A stretch of DNA of 64,000 nt, from NCBI GenBank assembly GCA_032622095.1, contig CP136064.1, forward strand, positions 177,706,247 through 177,770,246, given 5' to 3'. A program made the position numbers and the translations under genes. The notes below the pieces were generated by a model. That model was not told the DNA's origin and did not search any database. It was given only the letters and a program-made list of their open reading frames with translations. The stretch is from Siphonodentalium dalli. Lineage: Eukaryota; Mollusca; Scaphopoda; Gadilida; Siphonodentaliidae. Below, in pieces: positions 1 to 10,493 of the stretch (the stretch's first letter is position 1; each line of letters starts with the position of its first letter).

Positions 1-600
1 TTATGGGAGTAAAACTGGGTTTTAGCGTACTTAAACCAAGTTTTGTGATAAACTCAGTTTAAGTTGAAACTAGGTTTTATTAACGTGATAAAGTTATGGT
101 AATATTACTAATTGTTTGTGGTGAATTGGCTATATAATCATCAGTATAAGCTTATGTATATATGTTTTATACGTACCATACGTCTCGCCTCGAACATACA
201 CCTTTAAATATACTTTGAAACAAATTCAAAGTTAAACCACCCTACCCCAGGTTTGACTAAAACCTAGTTTTTTGGGTTTAATTATTCGGCCGATATTTTT
301 CGCCCAATATTGGTGTTGTTTCTTCGTGAATATGGGAGTGTTTATTTTGAATTGGGGGAGGCGTTTATGCGCGGGCGTTTGTCACTCAATGTAGATGCAG
401 GAGAGTCTTAGTGGAATTCGGGGAGGCGATGTCGGTACTTATGAGATAAATTCTAACAAAATATGTGCCAGTGTGATGGACGATTTCTTGCTATATATGT
501 CTGTTTACAATTCGCTCGTTCGGATGTCGATTTGGCGGCTGAGAGCATGGCGGGATCTGACTGATCAGATTGACACGTTAGACACGAACATGACTTTTGA
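1..600. other. AT-rich non-coding stretch
   Basis: No gene is recognised. Short blocks of the type aaactaggttt recur in both orientations (about 40-100 and 235-275), which hints at a decayed inverted element. A frame opening at 395 runs into the GC-rich minisatellite that follows, shows no domain and is not called as a gene. Confidence 0.4.
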
Positions 601-629
601 AACTGATTCCTTATTCACAAAAAGGTCTC

Positions 630-2030
630 TTTCGGTCAATTTGACGCATGGGTTGGTGGCCCGCCCAAATACCTATCAGAGACACCCCAGCCTTCAACCG
701 GGGGAGGGTAACGGCCACCCTGAGGGGGTGGAGTATGGACTATTTTGGAGAACTGTAAGGATTTCGGCCAATTTGATAGTATGGGTGGGTGGCTCGCCCC
801 AAATAACCCATAGAAACACCCCACCCCTCACATCCGGGGGGGGGGGGGGGGTACCACCGAGGGGGTGAACGTGGGATATGGACCATTTTCGAGACTGGTA
901 AGGATTTCGGCCAATTGACGGCATGGATGGATGGCCCGCTCAAATGTCCCATAGAAACAGCCCACCCCTGAACGCTGGGGGAACCACCCCAGGAGGTGAA
1001 AATGGGGGTATGGACCATTTTCGAGAACGGTAAGGATTTCGGTCAATTTGACGTCAGCAGTGTGGGTAGCCCGCTCCAACTACCCCATAGAAACATCATC
1101 ACCCGGAGGTACCACCCCGAGGGGGTGAAAATGGGGTATGGACCATTTTCGAGAACGGTGGGTGGCACATCCCAAATGCCCCCCATAGAAACACCCCAAC
1201 CCCACCCGGACCCCATTTTCACCCGTGGTAAGGGTGGGGTGTTTCTATGACTATATTTGAGGGCGGGCCGCCCACCAATGACGTAATATTGGCCGAAATC
1301 CTTACCGTTCTCGATAACGGTCCATACCCCATTATATGGGGTATTTGGGGCGGGCCACCTACACATGCCGTAATATTGACCAACAGAGGCATGTTTTTGC
1401 GAATAATGAATAAAATGCTCCATACCCCATTTTCACCCCAGCAGGGTGGTACCCTCCAGGGATGAGGGTAGGGTGTCTATATGGGATATTTGGAGCGGGC
1501 CACACACCCCTGTCGTCAAATTGGCCGAAATCCTTACCGTTCTCGAACATGGTTCATATCCCATCTTCACCCCTCGGGTGGTAACCCAACCCACCCCGCC
1601 CGGATGTGAGGGGTGGGGTGTTTATATGCGTTATTTGAGGTACCCTTCCCCGGGGGTGAGGGTTGGGGTGTTTCTATTCGGTATTTGGGCGTACCCAATT
1701 TCTACCTCCTCTGGTGGTACCCCCCCCCCCCCGGTGAGGGTGTGTAGGGGTGGTTCTATGGTGTATTTTGATCGTGCCACCCACTCCTGCTGCCAAATTA
1801 ATTAGCCTAAATCCTTACCGTCCATACCCCTGTTATCCCGGGGTGAGGTTTCTATCGGGTATTATGGGCGAGCCACCCATTCATGCCGTCAAATTCGCCG
1901 AAATCCTTCCCGTGCTCAAAAATGGTCCATACCCCATTTTCACCCGTCCGGGTGGTACCCCCGGGGTGGTGGTGTTTCTATGGGGTATTTGTGGCGGGCC
2001 CCCACCCATGCCCTCAAGAGATATTTTTGA
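630..2030. repeat. GC-rich minisatellite, two arms in opposite orientation
   Basis: Degenerate units of about 125-150 bp carry the block ggccgaaatccttaccgtt or its reverse complement. The reverse-complement orientation lies at about 742, 882, 1013 and 1140. The forward orientation lies at about 1292, 1521, 1804 and 1889. The switch lies near 1215, where a block reading catagaaacaccccaacccc at about 1184 meets its inverse at about 1230. Each unit also has a G/C-rich spacer with homopolymer runs (16 G at 836-851, 13 C at 1720-1732). Overlapping frames across it are proline- and glycine-rich read-through and are not genes. The array is much richer in GC than its surroundings. Confidence 0.85.
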
Positions 2031-2304
2031 GTTCCAAAAGTCACGTTCGTCCATGATATTAGATAATATCTAACCGTTATACAACAGACCGTGCATTCGT
2101 CGTGATTTCTCAAAGCGCACGGGTTATTCCCCTGATTAGGAGATTATATAGCGACAACAGGTCGCGTGACCGGACAATGAATTGACAAGTAGCGATAATA
2201 AACAGACAGACCACGCCTCCTATTCTTGCAATTGGACAAGTGAGGCCCACAGGTAACGCAATCGACCAAATCTATGTCGTCCCAGCGGTGGAGAAAAACT
2301 GGTA

Positions 2305-2350
2305 GTTTAAACTAGGTCTAAACTGGAGATGCCGATTCGGACCTATACAT
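2305..2350 (+). repeat. End block of dispersed GTTTAAAC-type element
   Basis: The stretch with gtttaaactaggt followed by ggagatgccgattcgg matches related blocks near 25972 (inverted), 30690-30745 and 50895 (inverted), whose shared edge is gtagatggcgaatccggcc. The surrounding 2100-2470 contains no recognisable gene. Confidence 0.4.
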
Positions 2351-2480
2351 CTGGTTTCGGGAAGCAACAATCGGCGACAAACAAACACAAATGATTTCGC
2401 CATCCAGAGTCATTGCATTTAATTAATATATCAGAATGACGGTGTGTGTTGGCAATTTGGAATCAAGATAACAATGCAGG

Positions 2481-3123
2481 TTGAGTAATCAATCATGTTC
2501 ATAAGATTATTAATGAAAATATTAATTATTTAGTTGTCGCAGCAGTTCACAGTACGATAGCTACACGTTTAATGATTAATGAAAAAACTACGCTAAGATA
2601 ATTATATTAATAAGCTTAGTTTCTGTTTATTTAACAATTATTGTAAGATGTTGATTTATCAAGTTAATAAATCGCGCAATCAAGATAGCTATAATTTGAT
2701 CCATAAAGTAAATCAGTTGATTAATCAAGATAGCCAAGCAAGTTGGTGAATTAAGATAGCCATACCAGTTGAGTAATCAAGTTCATAAGATTATTAATGA
2801 AGATATTAATTAGTTTTATTTGTCGCAGCAGTTCACAGTAAGATAGCTACACGTGAAATGATTAATGAAAAATCTAAGCTAAGATAATTATATTAATAAG
2901 CTTAGTTTTTATTATCTAACAAGGACTGTAAAATGTTGATTTATCAAGTTAATAAATCGTTCAATCAAGGCAGCTATAATTTGATCAATAAAGTAAGTCA
3001 GTCGATTAATCAAGATAGCCAAGTATACGTTGAATAATCAAGATAACGAACCAAGTTGATGAATCAAGATAGCCCAGCTAATTAATAAGATTTTTAATGA
3101 AGGTATTAATTAGTTTTCGTCGC
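2481..3123. repeat. Tandem duplication, unit about 288 bp, with partial third copy
   Basis: A unit beginning ttgagtaatcaa at 2481 begins again at 2769. It contains cgcagcagttcacagta, ttaataagcttagtttt and gatttatcaagttaataaat in the same order in both copies. A shortened third copy runs from about 3053 to 3123. The unit is itself built from shorter aatcaagatag steps. It is AT-rich and non-coding. Confidence 0.85.
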
Positions 3124-3509
3124 GGATTTACGTTACCGTACACAAGACATGGAAAACAGTACACAAACCTGTGGAATCTGATACAAATGAGGGCGTCACC
3201 CCTCCCTTTTGTTGGTAAGCGGCATTCATGCCATTGTCAGGCGGTACGCGGAATTCATATTCCCTTATACTGTTAGCTGGTATAAAGGATGAATTCCCCG
3301 TATGCATGGTATTCAAGATTTAAATAAAAGACCCAACTTTGAAGGCGAAAATTTATTAATTTAATTTATTATTTAATGCTATAGACTGGAACTTTTTAGC
3401 CATATTTTCCTTTTTCGTGCTCGTTCTGTTAATCGGCCGCAGACAGACACTCACAGATTAACCGCGTCGCATCCGATCATTACTGTGTCGTAAAATAGAG
3501 TAAATATCT
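3124..3509. other. Unassigned stretch
   Basis: No repeat partner is seen elsewhere in the window. A 62-codon minus-strand frame (3128-3316) has no recognisable motif and no supporting splice or start context, so it is left uncalled. Confidence 0.35.
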
Positions 3510-4402
3510 CAGCCTGTTTTTTCAACAACAAAAAAACCGCACATTATCTGCTTATAATAGAACTTGGTTTAGTTAGATAATCTGCTTAGAATCGCCAAAT
3601 TTTGAGTCGGTAATGTGCTGAAAATGATAACGTTTTTGTTACATTATCGACTCATAATGAGGCGATTCTATGCAGGTTATGTGCGGACAATGACACAAAT
3701 AAGCCAAATCACGACTGCTGGAGTTGTGGTTTTGGGGGCTAACCCCGGGATCTTCGAAAGGGCCGAGTGGCCCTTTCCCTAACCCCTTATTTTTAGCTTT
3801 TATTAGATGAATATTTTTATCTGCTGATGGAGTATCTTTTTCTTTTTTTCTTTGTCAACTCTTTCTTTTTCACGACAATCCCCCCTTGTGATGTTCGCCG
3901 TATCTGCCAATACTTCCTCTGAACGCCGCAAAGGTTCAACTATTCTTGGTGGAAGGGATGATGCGGATGATCCAGAAGTCTCCGGCTGATAGTATTCCGG
4001 AGTCTTTGGTGTGGTGAAATAATCAGATGGATCTAAGATCATTTCCGCCTGGACCATGAAGTCGGCAACAGGGACGTCCGGGGTGACGTTAGCGTCCCTG
4101 TAGTTTCCGCTGGTGGTGGCAGGTACATCCACTGCAGAGGCTGTCTGGATGTCATCAGTCGGCCTCTGAGATGTTGTGTCAGTGGATGTAGACCCGGGAT
4201 GTTGGTCCTGTCCAGGGGGAAGTCACGACTTCTCAGGTGTACGCTATTTAACACGTGTTTTCACTGCACATGTAGCCCGCGCCATAAAACGAAATAACAG
4301 ATATGACTCCATATCTGCTTATTTGAGAACCCAATAATCACATTATGTACCTATTTCACATTATAGGTCGATATGTGCGCGTATTTACTCAGAGATAGGT
4401 TG
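3510..4402 (+). repeat. Dispersed family A element, copy A1 (interrupted)
   Basis: It opens with cagcctg and closes with a gcgcgtattt...ataggttg edge. Between them are blocks shared with copies at 20162-20980, 30798-31135 and 57432-57708: attatctgcttat, gattctaagcagattatgt-like, cattatcgactc, aatgaggcgattct, caaataagcca and cgccataaaacgaaataac. Several blocks are inverted partners of each other (gataatctgcttagaatcg against gcgattctatgcaggttat), so single strands should fold. Copies occur in both orientations. No coding capacity is visible, so this is a non-autonomous element of unknown superfamily. The copy is split by an insertion at 3716-4222. Confidence 0.75.
3716..4222 (-). mobile_element. 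Small retro-insertion inside A1, 7-bp target duplication
   Basis: The interruption of A1 is bounded by the direct repeat tcacgac (3709-3715 and 4223-4229), while the equivalent position of copy A4 is continuous. On the minus strand an open frame runs from the 5' edge of the insert to a stop at 3803. It is Ser/Thr/Pro-rich and ends in a lysine-rich KEKKKK stretch. Beyond the stop comes a short 3' tail with a hairpin (aagggccactcggccctt) and a C/G-rich end. The same tail style ends the insert at 20213-20661. A variable-length duplication plus a conserved 3' hairpin and a 5' edge that cuts a frame fits a 5'-truncated non-LTR retroelement. That class is an inference; no reverse transcriptase is present here. 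Confidence 0.6.
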
Positions 4403-5779
4403 AATAGCTAGCTATCGGGACTTTTTCTCTTCATTTGCATGGTCTAAGTGCAGTGTAAAATTAATGTTTTCTTAACGGGTATTCAGTATTCACTCCCTCT
4501 GTTAACTGGCATTTAAGTATTCACCCCTATGTTAACAACATGCAGTATTCATTAATCAGGGGAGGGTGACACCATCACAAATGAGTGACAACTCATCAGT
4601 CTGTAGACTGGGTATGCATTTGTATCACGATCGGCACCCTATAAATACCAGAACACGGAAGCTGTGTCTGGGTTTTGTGCTGATGATGGGTGGGTGCATT
4701 TTTTTCGACAATATTATAAACAGAATTGAAATTTCCATAAAGATCTATTAATGAGTCTAATGGATAGGGTGAAAACGTTATTTTTCGGCTACAGTTCCTA
4801 TTCATATATATGCCGATGTTGCTACAATGAACATGTTTAACATTACACAATATCATTGACAGATAGGTGTTTGGGTTTAAGTTATTTTAAATATTGAAGA
4901 CCACGACACAAAGAGTAGGAAGCGCTAAAACATCTTTCATATTTAGCATGTGCATGACAACTTCGATTGATGTCAAATCAGGAAGCACGATTGATGTGTG
5001 ACACAAACCCGTTTTGGACCTGTCACTCGTTCTGTAGGACACACTTTCAATTGTCTGGGAAACCTCAGTGCCAATGCTTGTTTGGACCGATTCGTGTCTA
5101 TATAGTCCCGCTTAACCGTTTTCCATTCGCTCAAACCGTCCAATCGCTACTCAGTTGGCATCAAATGAAATCCAACAACGATAAAATTCCTCAGCGCGAG
5201 AATAAAAATGTTCATTTGAGATTTTGATCACAGCGACGGCGTCTGATTCGTGTATTGTAATATTCGGCGTTTTATTATGGTGTGGACTATAATGCCAGTC
5301 CTTCGGCTCTAATGTGAGTATGCATGTGCTATTAAAGAATTTATTTGGCGTGACCTCGCTGTTATATTCTCGCGATATCAGCATGTCAAGAATGGTTGCG
5401 TATACTTACTTAAAGTGACTAATAAGCATTTTTATTAGACTAAACAGCAATTTTCTGCTTGCGTTCATCGGACCAAAGCCAGTAGATAAATATGTCGCCT
5501 TGGCAAACAAAAAAAGAATCACTTTTACCGCAACCTGTAACAGTAAAGATAGCTGCCTGTCAGGGTTCTCCGCATACGGTAACAATGAACCGTTCATTTA
5601 AACTATGTGTGGAACGTTGAAACTAAGCAGACAATACATTTACATGATTTCAGTAAGTCTTGCTGGGTCATGTACGTAGTTGATGTATGTATACATTGAT
5701 TGAGGTTATTCGCCTTGGAGACCCGATTGACACATTAAAGCTATAGGCATTATTTCCAATGTGCAGGTATTTACATTCA
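4403..5779. other. Unassigned AT-rich stretch
   Basis: No gene, RNA gene or clear repeat is seen. Frames of 60-90 codons on both strands overlap one another and show no motif. Confidence 0.35.
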
Positions 5780-6035
5780 TAATTTTGCCCAGCCGTGAAT
5801 CTCTTTTCCACGATATTATAGGGTTCTTTTACGTGCACATAATACCTCGGGGTGTGTAGTACACGGGACAGCCATTAACGTCAGAATCGGATCCGACGGC
5901 GACACACTAGCACCGATCTCCACACAGCACTAGGGGATGCGTTCCAACACGCGGTGTGGTCTGTCTAGACACAGCTAATAGAGTGTTACAACCCCGGGTA
6001 GATTCGAACTCATGCGGAAATTATCGCGGAGATGT
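5780..6035 (-). repeat. SINE-like remnant
   Basis: Read on the minus strand it has a B-box-like gagttcgaatctacccgggg at about 5994-6013. It then has a block with gacgttaatggctgtcccgt and gcacgtaaaagaaccct (about 5822-5890). From memory this resembles a central SINE/LINE-tail block common in marine invertebrates and chordates; I cannot check it here. No A box is visible, apparently because the LINE 3' end abuts it near 6036-6045. It could instead be part of another LINE tail. Confidence 0.45.
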
Positions 6036-8280
6036 TTTTACTTTAAACATATTTTATTGTGAATTATTCAATTTACAAAGGGATTGGGGTACAAGTTACA
6101 GAAACTTACAAGACACCCCTCTCCCGATACAAAGTTGAAATTACAGTATTTGTTTACAAGATGACAGAGTGTTTACAATTGTGGTGTAATACATTGGGTA
6201 ACTGAAAATAAAGAAGATAAAGGTTATAATGGTAAGAGTGTGGACTGAGTGTGTTAATTGTCAACCGTCTCCCTGGATACACATGAAATGAGGACGGGCC
6301 AGGACGTCTATTTGTTTTACTTAATATGTTAATTTATATATCTGATGGTATATTTTCGGGCGATTAATCTTGTTTAAAGCGTGTTGTCGCAGCTATGAAT
6401 GACTGAACAATGCGAAATAATTTTATGTTTCTTTGAAAGGTTTCGTCAGGAATTCCCCTTAGCAGTTGGTTCCAGTTTGATATTCGGAAATTATGTTTCT
6501 CCAGTTTACAGTAAAGTACATGTCTCTGTTCGTCATATAATGGACAGAAAAGAAAGAAGTGCATGCCACTTTCGTATGCGTATCCACACTGACAATCTGG
6601 ACTATCGGCAATATAGTTTTCGTGCATGTCTAGTCGAAGATCGCTACATGAGTTACGTATCCTACAGTGTAGAATATTACTTTTCCGGTTTCCTGATTCA
6701 AAGTATTTGGGTGGTTTCGTGACTGGGTCAACAATATTTAAGTTTTCTTTGAAATCTTGCAGATTTTCAGCTGCAGTTACATACTTAGGGAGTTTGTTCC
6801 ACTCGGTCACGGTCGAGGGAAGGAAGGATTTTTTATAGTGTTCTGTAGAACAATAATATGAGTAGAACCTATCCGGGCATCGCATGGCATACCTTGACAT
6901 CTGGTATGAACGTGGCGGTAATAAACCAGTAAGGTAGTCTGGGGCTTTATTATTTATGATTTTAAATAGCATTTGTAATTTATGTTTCTCTCTGCGGTTT
7001 TTTAGTGTAGGCCAGCCTGCTTCACACAGGACGGAACTATTTGAGCATGAACGTGTGAGACCAGTTACAATTCTGGCGGCATCGATGTGAATTCGGTCCA
7101 GTTTCTTCAGAAGATAATCAGGGGCGTTTTCCCATACGACATCAGTGTAATCTAATATTGGTAGAATATAGGCCTTGTATAGTTTATCAAGTGTTCTTCT
7201 GTCTAGCTTATATTTATATTTTCTAAGGATTGACAGCCGAGGAGTAACTCTTGTGACGATAGACTCGATGTGCTTGTTCCAGTTTAAATTGCTTTGAATT
7301 TCAAGACCGAGATGTTTATGCGACTCGATGAGTTCCACTTTTTTGTTTTGAAAAAGGACATTTAAAGGCACATTATTGGGGGTCAGAGAGAACAGTATTG
7401 CTTTCGTTTTAATCGGATTGAAATTTACAAGCCATTTACGCGCCCATTCATCAATCTTAATTAGGTCTTCATTTATATTTCTTTCTAACAAATCAATATC
7501 ATAGTGCATCGCCGTGAGACAAGTATCATCAGCATACATTCTAGTGTCTGAGTTTAAATTTTCGGGTAGGTCGTTTATGTATACGAGGAATAGGAAGGGG
7601 CCGAGTATTGAGCCTTGAGGGACTCCAGCGGGGATAACTCTAAAGTTTGAACATGAGTCATTTATGAGAACTCTTTGTTTTCTATTAGTGAGGTAGTCTT
7701 CTATCCAGTTTAAAAGCGGTCCGGAAATACCATATTGTTTCAACTTATAAATCAGTCCCCTATGCCAGACTCTTTCAAAGGCCTTTGATATATCACAGAA
7801 TACAGAGCACGTGTAGAGGCCTTTATCTAGGGTCTGGCAGAGGTTGTGATATAAGTCTGTTAACTGAAAAGTCGTGCTATGTCCAGGCATAAAGCCAGAT
7901 TGATTGCTGTATAGTAATTTATTGTTTTGAAAGAATTCCATGAGATGTTGGATAATTATTTTCTCAAATATTTTACTAAGACTTGGGAGGAGAGATATTG
8001 GACGGTAATTTGTACATTCGGCAGGATCATCTTTTTTAAATATGGGAATCACATTGGCTTTTTTCCAATCAGATGGGAATTTCCCTTTTTGTAATGATTT
8101 TTTAAAGATAATTTCTAACGGGACTGCGATCGATTCGGCTGTTTCTTGAAGCATTTTAGGACTGATTCCATCAAAACCATGGAGATGTTTCCACTTCACT
8201 GCCTCTTGGCTTAGGTCGGGGTGTGGCTTAACAGAATGTGGTAATCGGCATATAGTCCAGTCATAATAACAAATATTGGA
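6036..8280 (-). mobile_element. 5'-truncated non-LTR retrotransposon (LINE)
   Basis: The element holds a reverse transcriptase frame (6364-8280) and about 320 bp of 3' UTR. The UTR includes gagaggggtgtcttgtaag / cttgtaccccaatccctt, which can pair as a hairpin, and an aataaaat signal near 6050. A similar hairpin follows the orphan frame at 31206-31703. The upstream endonuclease region expected of the Jockey/CR1-like group is absent: the frame meets an in-frame stop at 8281-8283 and the sequence beyond changes to a tandem array. The 3' end abuts the SINE-like remnant. Clean target duplications were not found by eye. Confidence 0.85.
6364..8199 (-). CDS. LINE ORF2 fragment: reverse transcriptase with C-terminal zinc knuckle
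   Basis: The frame is intact over 612 codons; the first codon here is GTG and the reading frame continues open to 8280, so the true N-terminus is lost. Residues 1-300 form a non-LTR reverse transcriptase, which copies element RNA into DNA at a nicked target. Visible motifs are GFDGISP (8-14), YRPISLLPSLSKIFEKII (65-82), FCDISKAF with the catalytic Asp (134-141), GVPQGSILGP (192-201) and YADD (222-225). A thumb and linker follow, with SxxxxWNKLP near 462-471. The last 110 residues carry a Cys/His module, C536-x-C538-x8-H547-x4-C552. A full ORF2 would also have an N-terminal AP-type endonuclease; none is present. No frameshift is evident in the part retained, suggesting a fairly recent insertion. 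The best family guess is the Jockey/CR1 group. Confidence 0.92.
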   Translation of the reverse strand: MKWKHLHGFDGISPKMLQETAESIAVPLEIIFKKSLQKGKFPSDWKKANVIPIFKKDDPAECTNYRPISLLPSLSKIFEKIIIQHLMEFFQNNKLLYSNQSGFMPGHSTTFQLTDLYHNLCQTLDKGLYTCSVFCDISKAFERVWHRGLIYKLKQYGISGPLLNWIEDYLTNRKQRVLINDSCSNFRVIPAGVPQGSILGPFLFLVYINDLPENLNSDTRMYADDTCLTAMHYDIDLLERNINEDLIKIDEWARKWLVNFNPIKTKAILFSLTPNNVPLNVLFQNKKVELIESHKHLGLEIQSNLNWNKHIESIVTRVTPRLSILRKYKYKLDRRTLDKLYKAYILPILDYTDVVWENAPDYLLKKLDRIHIDAARIVTGLTRSCSNSSVLCEAGWPTLKNRREKHKLQMLFKIINNKAPDYLTGLLPPRSYQMSRYAMRCPDRFYSYYCSTEHYKKSFLPSTVTEWNKLPKYVTAAENLQDFKENLNIVDPVTKPPKYFESGNRKSNILHCRIRNSCSDLRLDMHENYIADSPDCQCGYAYESGMHFFLFCPLYDEQRHVLYCKLEKHNFRISNWNQLLRGIPDETFQRNIKLFRIVQSFIAATTRFKQD

Positions 8281-8283
8281 TCA

Positions 8284-8672
8284 ACACAGGAGCTATTTGT
8301 CAGGCCAGCCAGATAAATATTCCAGAAGCCACTTTTTGCTACATGTATCTGATTGGCCGGATGGATATCCTATAGTAGTTATTTGGCCGGATGAATAGCT
8401 ATAGTAGCCACATTTTGCTATTTACCCGGCCGACCAGATGAAAAGTGCAGAAGCCACTTGTTGCCTTGCACATATATACGACTGGTCGGTTGAATAGCAG
8501 AGAAGCTTGTCTGGGCATCCAGATAAATGGCACAGAAACCATTTTTACTATCTGTCCGGCCGGTCTGATGAATAGCCTATCGGAGTTAACTGTTTGATTG
8601 GTCGTATGAATATGCAGTATAGCTACATTTTGCTATATATCCGACCCCTTAGCCCAGAAGCCACTTGTTTCA
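8284..8672. repeat. Degenerate tandem array, unit about 60-70 bp
   Basis: Recurring text of the type gaagccacttttt, gctatctgtccggccgg and cagatgaatagc appears about six times with heavy divergence. Similar blocks reappear at about 9270-9345 and 9525-9590, so 8673-9265 appears to be inserted material. Confidence 0.6.
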
Positions 8673-8674
8673 GA

Positions 8675-8800
8675 TTCAGATTCATTTTATTCTGTTCATC
8701 GATATGTGGATATATACAGAAACGTTACAGAAAAGAGTATTACAGATAGTATGGCATCAAGATATTAAAATATAGCATATAATAACAATAAATTTCACAT
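8675..8800 (-). repeat. Possible LINE 3' end
   Basis: On the minus strand the text acagaataaaatgaatctg followed by a repeated aatctga tail looks like the 3' terminus of a CR1/Jockey-type element. No coding part is recognisable upstream, so only the tail survives. Confidence 0.35.
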
Positions 8801-9072
8801 GAGGAATACATGAGTGCATTATTATATATTTGGTAAGTTCATGGAATATCAGTGTTTTAGCCTCAAGTGTTGCTATTTCATTCAATTCATTCACGCTTCC
8901 AGTCACTCAGGGGATGGACATGCCAGCGATAGCTCTTCGCTAATCCTTTGAGTGCCATGGCCGTTGATTTTTTTTTTGGACTTTGCTGACTATGGATTTA
9001 ATCTCCAGCCAAGTCCACAGCGTGCTGAGCGGTATCCAGTCTGCCCATTATATTAGCTGGTCTCTCTATGCA

Positions 9073-9148
9073 GAAATATGGCTTGTTGCCGTTCATCGGA
9101 AAGCTCTCAGTGAGAGCATTCCGATGAATGGCAACAAGCCACATTTCC
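9073..9148. repeat. Near-perfect palindrome, arms about 36 bp
   Basis: The arm with gcttgttgccgttcatcgg meets its inverse ccgatgaatggcaacaagc around an axis near 9110. It lies directly beside a half MITE and could be the remodelled other half of that element. Confidence 0.75.
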
Positions 9149-9162
9149 GACTAATTCCTTAA

Positions 9163-9216
9163 AAGTTACCCATAATTCTGCTGTGGTTAAGGAGTTGATT
9201 ACTTAGGGCATTACTG
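9163..9216. mobile_element. Half of a TA-type palindromic MITE
   Basis: The sequence running from aaaagttacccataattctg to gggcattactg matches, with a few changes, the right arm of the 129-bp palindromes at 61779-61907 and 61955-62083. It is followed by TA, as at those sites. The matching left arm is missing. Confidence 0.7.
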
Positions 9217-9861
9217 TACTTATCGGCTAGCGGAATTGATATATAGTAATATAAGTACTTGTATAATATACCTGAAGCTATTTGCTCCACCAGTTAGATG
9301 AATATCGTAGAAGTTATTAATTTTGTACGGCCAGACAGCTTTATCCAAAGACACGAAGTGCGTGGTTATACCAATGTACTATTTTTTCTCAGTAGGCTAC
9401 TCCATGCCTAATGAAGTTGATCGTTAATTTGCATATACTCCCAAATAACCACGCAAGGTGTGATTAGATTGTGATTCTAATGATCTCAATTTGACACGCA
9501 TGCGTAAAAACATCGGTAGGAAAAATAACCGGGCGAATAGCTACAAATGATTTCCAGACTATTCATCCAGTAAGCTCATCCGTAAAAATTAAGGGGTCGG
9601 TGCGGGAAAACATGCAGTAAAATTTTTATAAACTAGTAGGAAACTAGGGTGATGGGTCCGAAAGTGGCCAAAATAAAAAACATAGCCTATGCATGTCCGG
9701 AATTTTTGAATGACACACAATCCCCCCCCCCCCCGGTTTACATGCCGAATACACATGTGACGGTAATTTTACCAGTTTGAAGCATACATGAATATGGACA
9801 TTTATTAATATTAATTTGATCATGTAGCCACATTTGCGTTCCAACATATCTTCTCTTCTCT

Positions 9862-9882
9862 ACTATATATTTTAAGACTTCC

Positions 9883-9936
<54 letters not shown>

Positions 9937-10493
9937 ATATCCTTTAGACTCGAAAACGGCTCGACCGATTGAGCCCAAACTTGCTGTGTAAGGGTAAAAA
10001 GTCACGGGAAGTGTCATCGCACCGCTTCTGAGACCGCCCGAGCACTCCTTCACACTTCAACTGTCACCGTAATGGGTATTGATGGGTTAATCGCGTGATA
10101 ATTAATGAGCGTTTGTATATGAGGCGTCGCTATTAAATAGCGTTTATCTACTTTAGTGAAAATACAGCATTTGACCGTCTCGCTCTGAAACTGAGGATGT
10201 GACCTTGACCTTGAAACGGGTACCCACAAATGACCTTGGGTGATATCTCGGTGGTCAGCGGTGACATCGATGTGAAATTTGTTATATGTATGGTCAACTC
10301 GGGACGGGAAATATTTTTGTCGGGTTATTTTGTCCACCCAACATGACCTTGACACGGGTACCCGCAAATGACCTTGGGCGATATTTCGGGCATCGGCGGT
10401 GACAGCGACGTTCGGGGTTACCTTGAAAAACAAAATGAATGGATCGACCAAAGTCATGGGACCAATCCCGCCAGTGGCGGGCTAATCTGCTAG
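9862..10493 (-). repeat. Dispersed family C element, single copy
   Basis: Read on the minus strand it starts ctagcagattagcccgcc, with a GCCCGCCAgtgGCGGGC hairpin. It continues through two internal copies of a block with aggtcatttgcgggtaccc, then cgagccgttttcgagtct, a TG/TA microsatellite (9885-9936) and an aaaatatatag edge. It is closely related along its length to the copy at 55434-56075. A 135-codon open frame inside is read-through of the two internal blocks (GHLRVPVSRS and GHLWVPVSRS) and is not called as a gene. The superfamily is not recognised. Confidence 0.7.
9885..9936. repeat. (TA)n then (TG)n microsatellite
   Basis: About 20 TA steps are followed by six TG steps, at the 3' end of the family C element. 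Confidence 0.98.

Noticed and set aside
395-868. 157-codon plus-strand frame
   Set aside because: Its second half is the GC-rich minisatellite and the first half has no recognisable domain.
3716-4222. Insert as a solo LTR
   Set aside because: No TG...CA ends and duplications of 7-8 bp differ between the two related inserts, which fits a non-LTR type better.
5994-6013. B-box-like sequence as a tRNA gene
   Set aside because: No A box or cloverleaf upstream; fits a SINE-like remnant.
10050-10457. 135-codon minus-strand frame
   Set aside because: It covers a duplicated non-coding block of a family C element; the related copy at 55434-56075 does not keep the frame.
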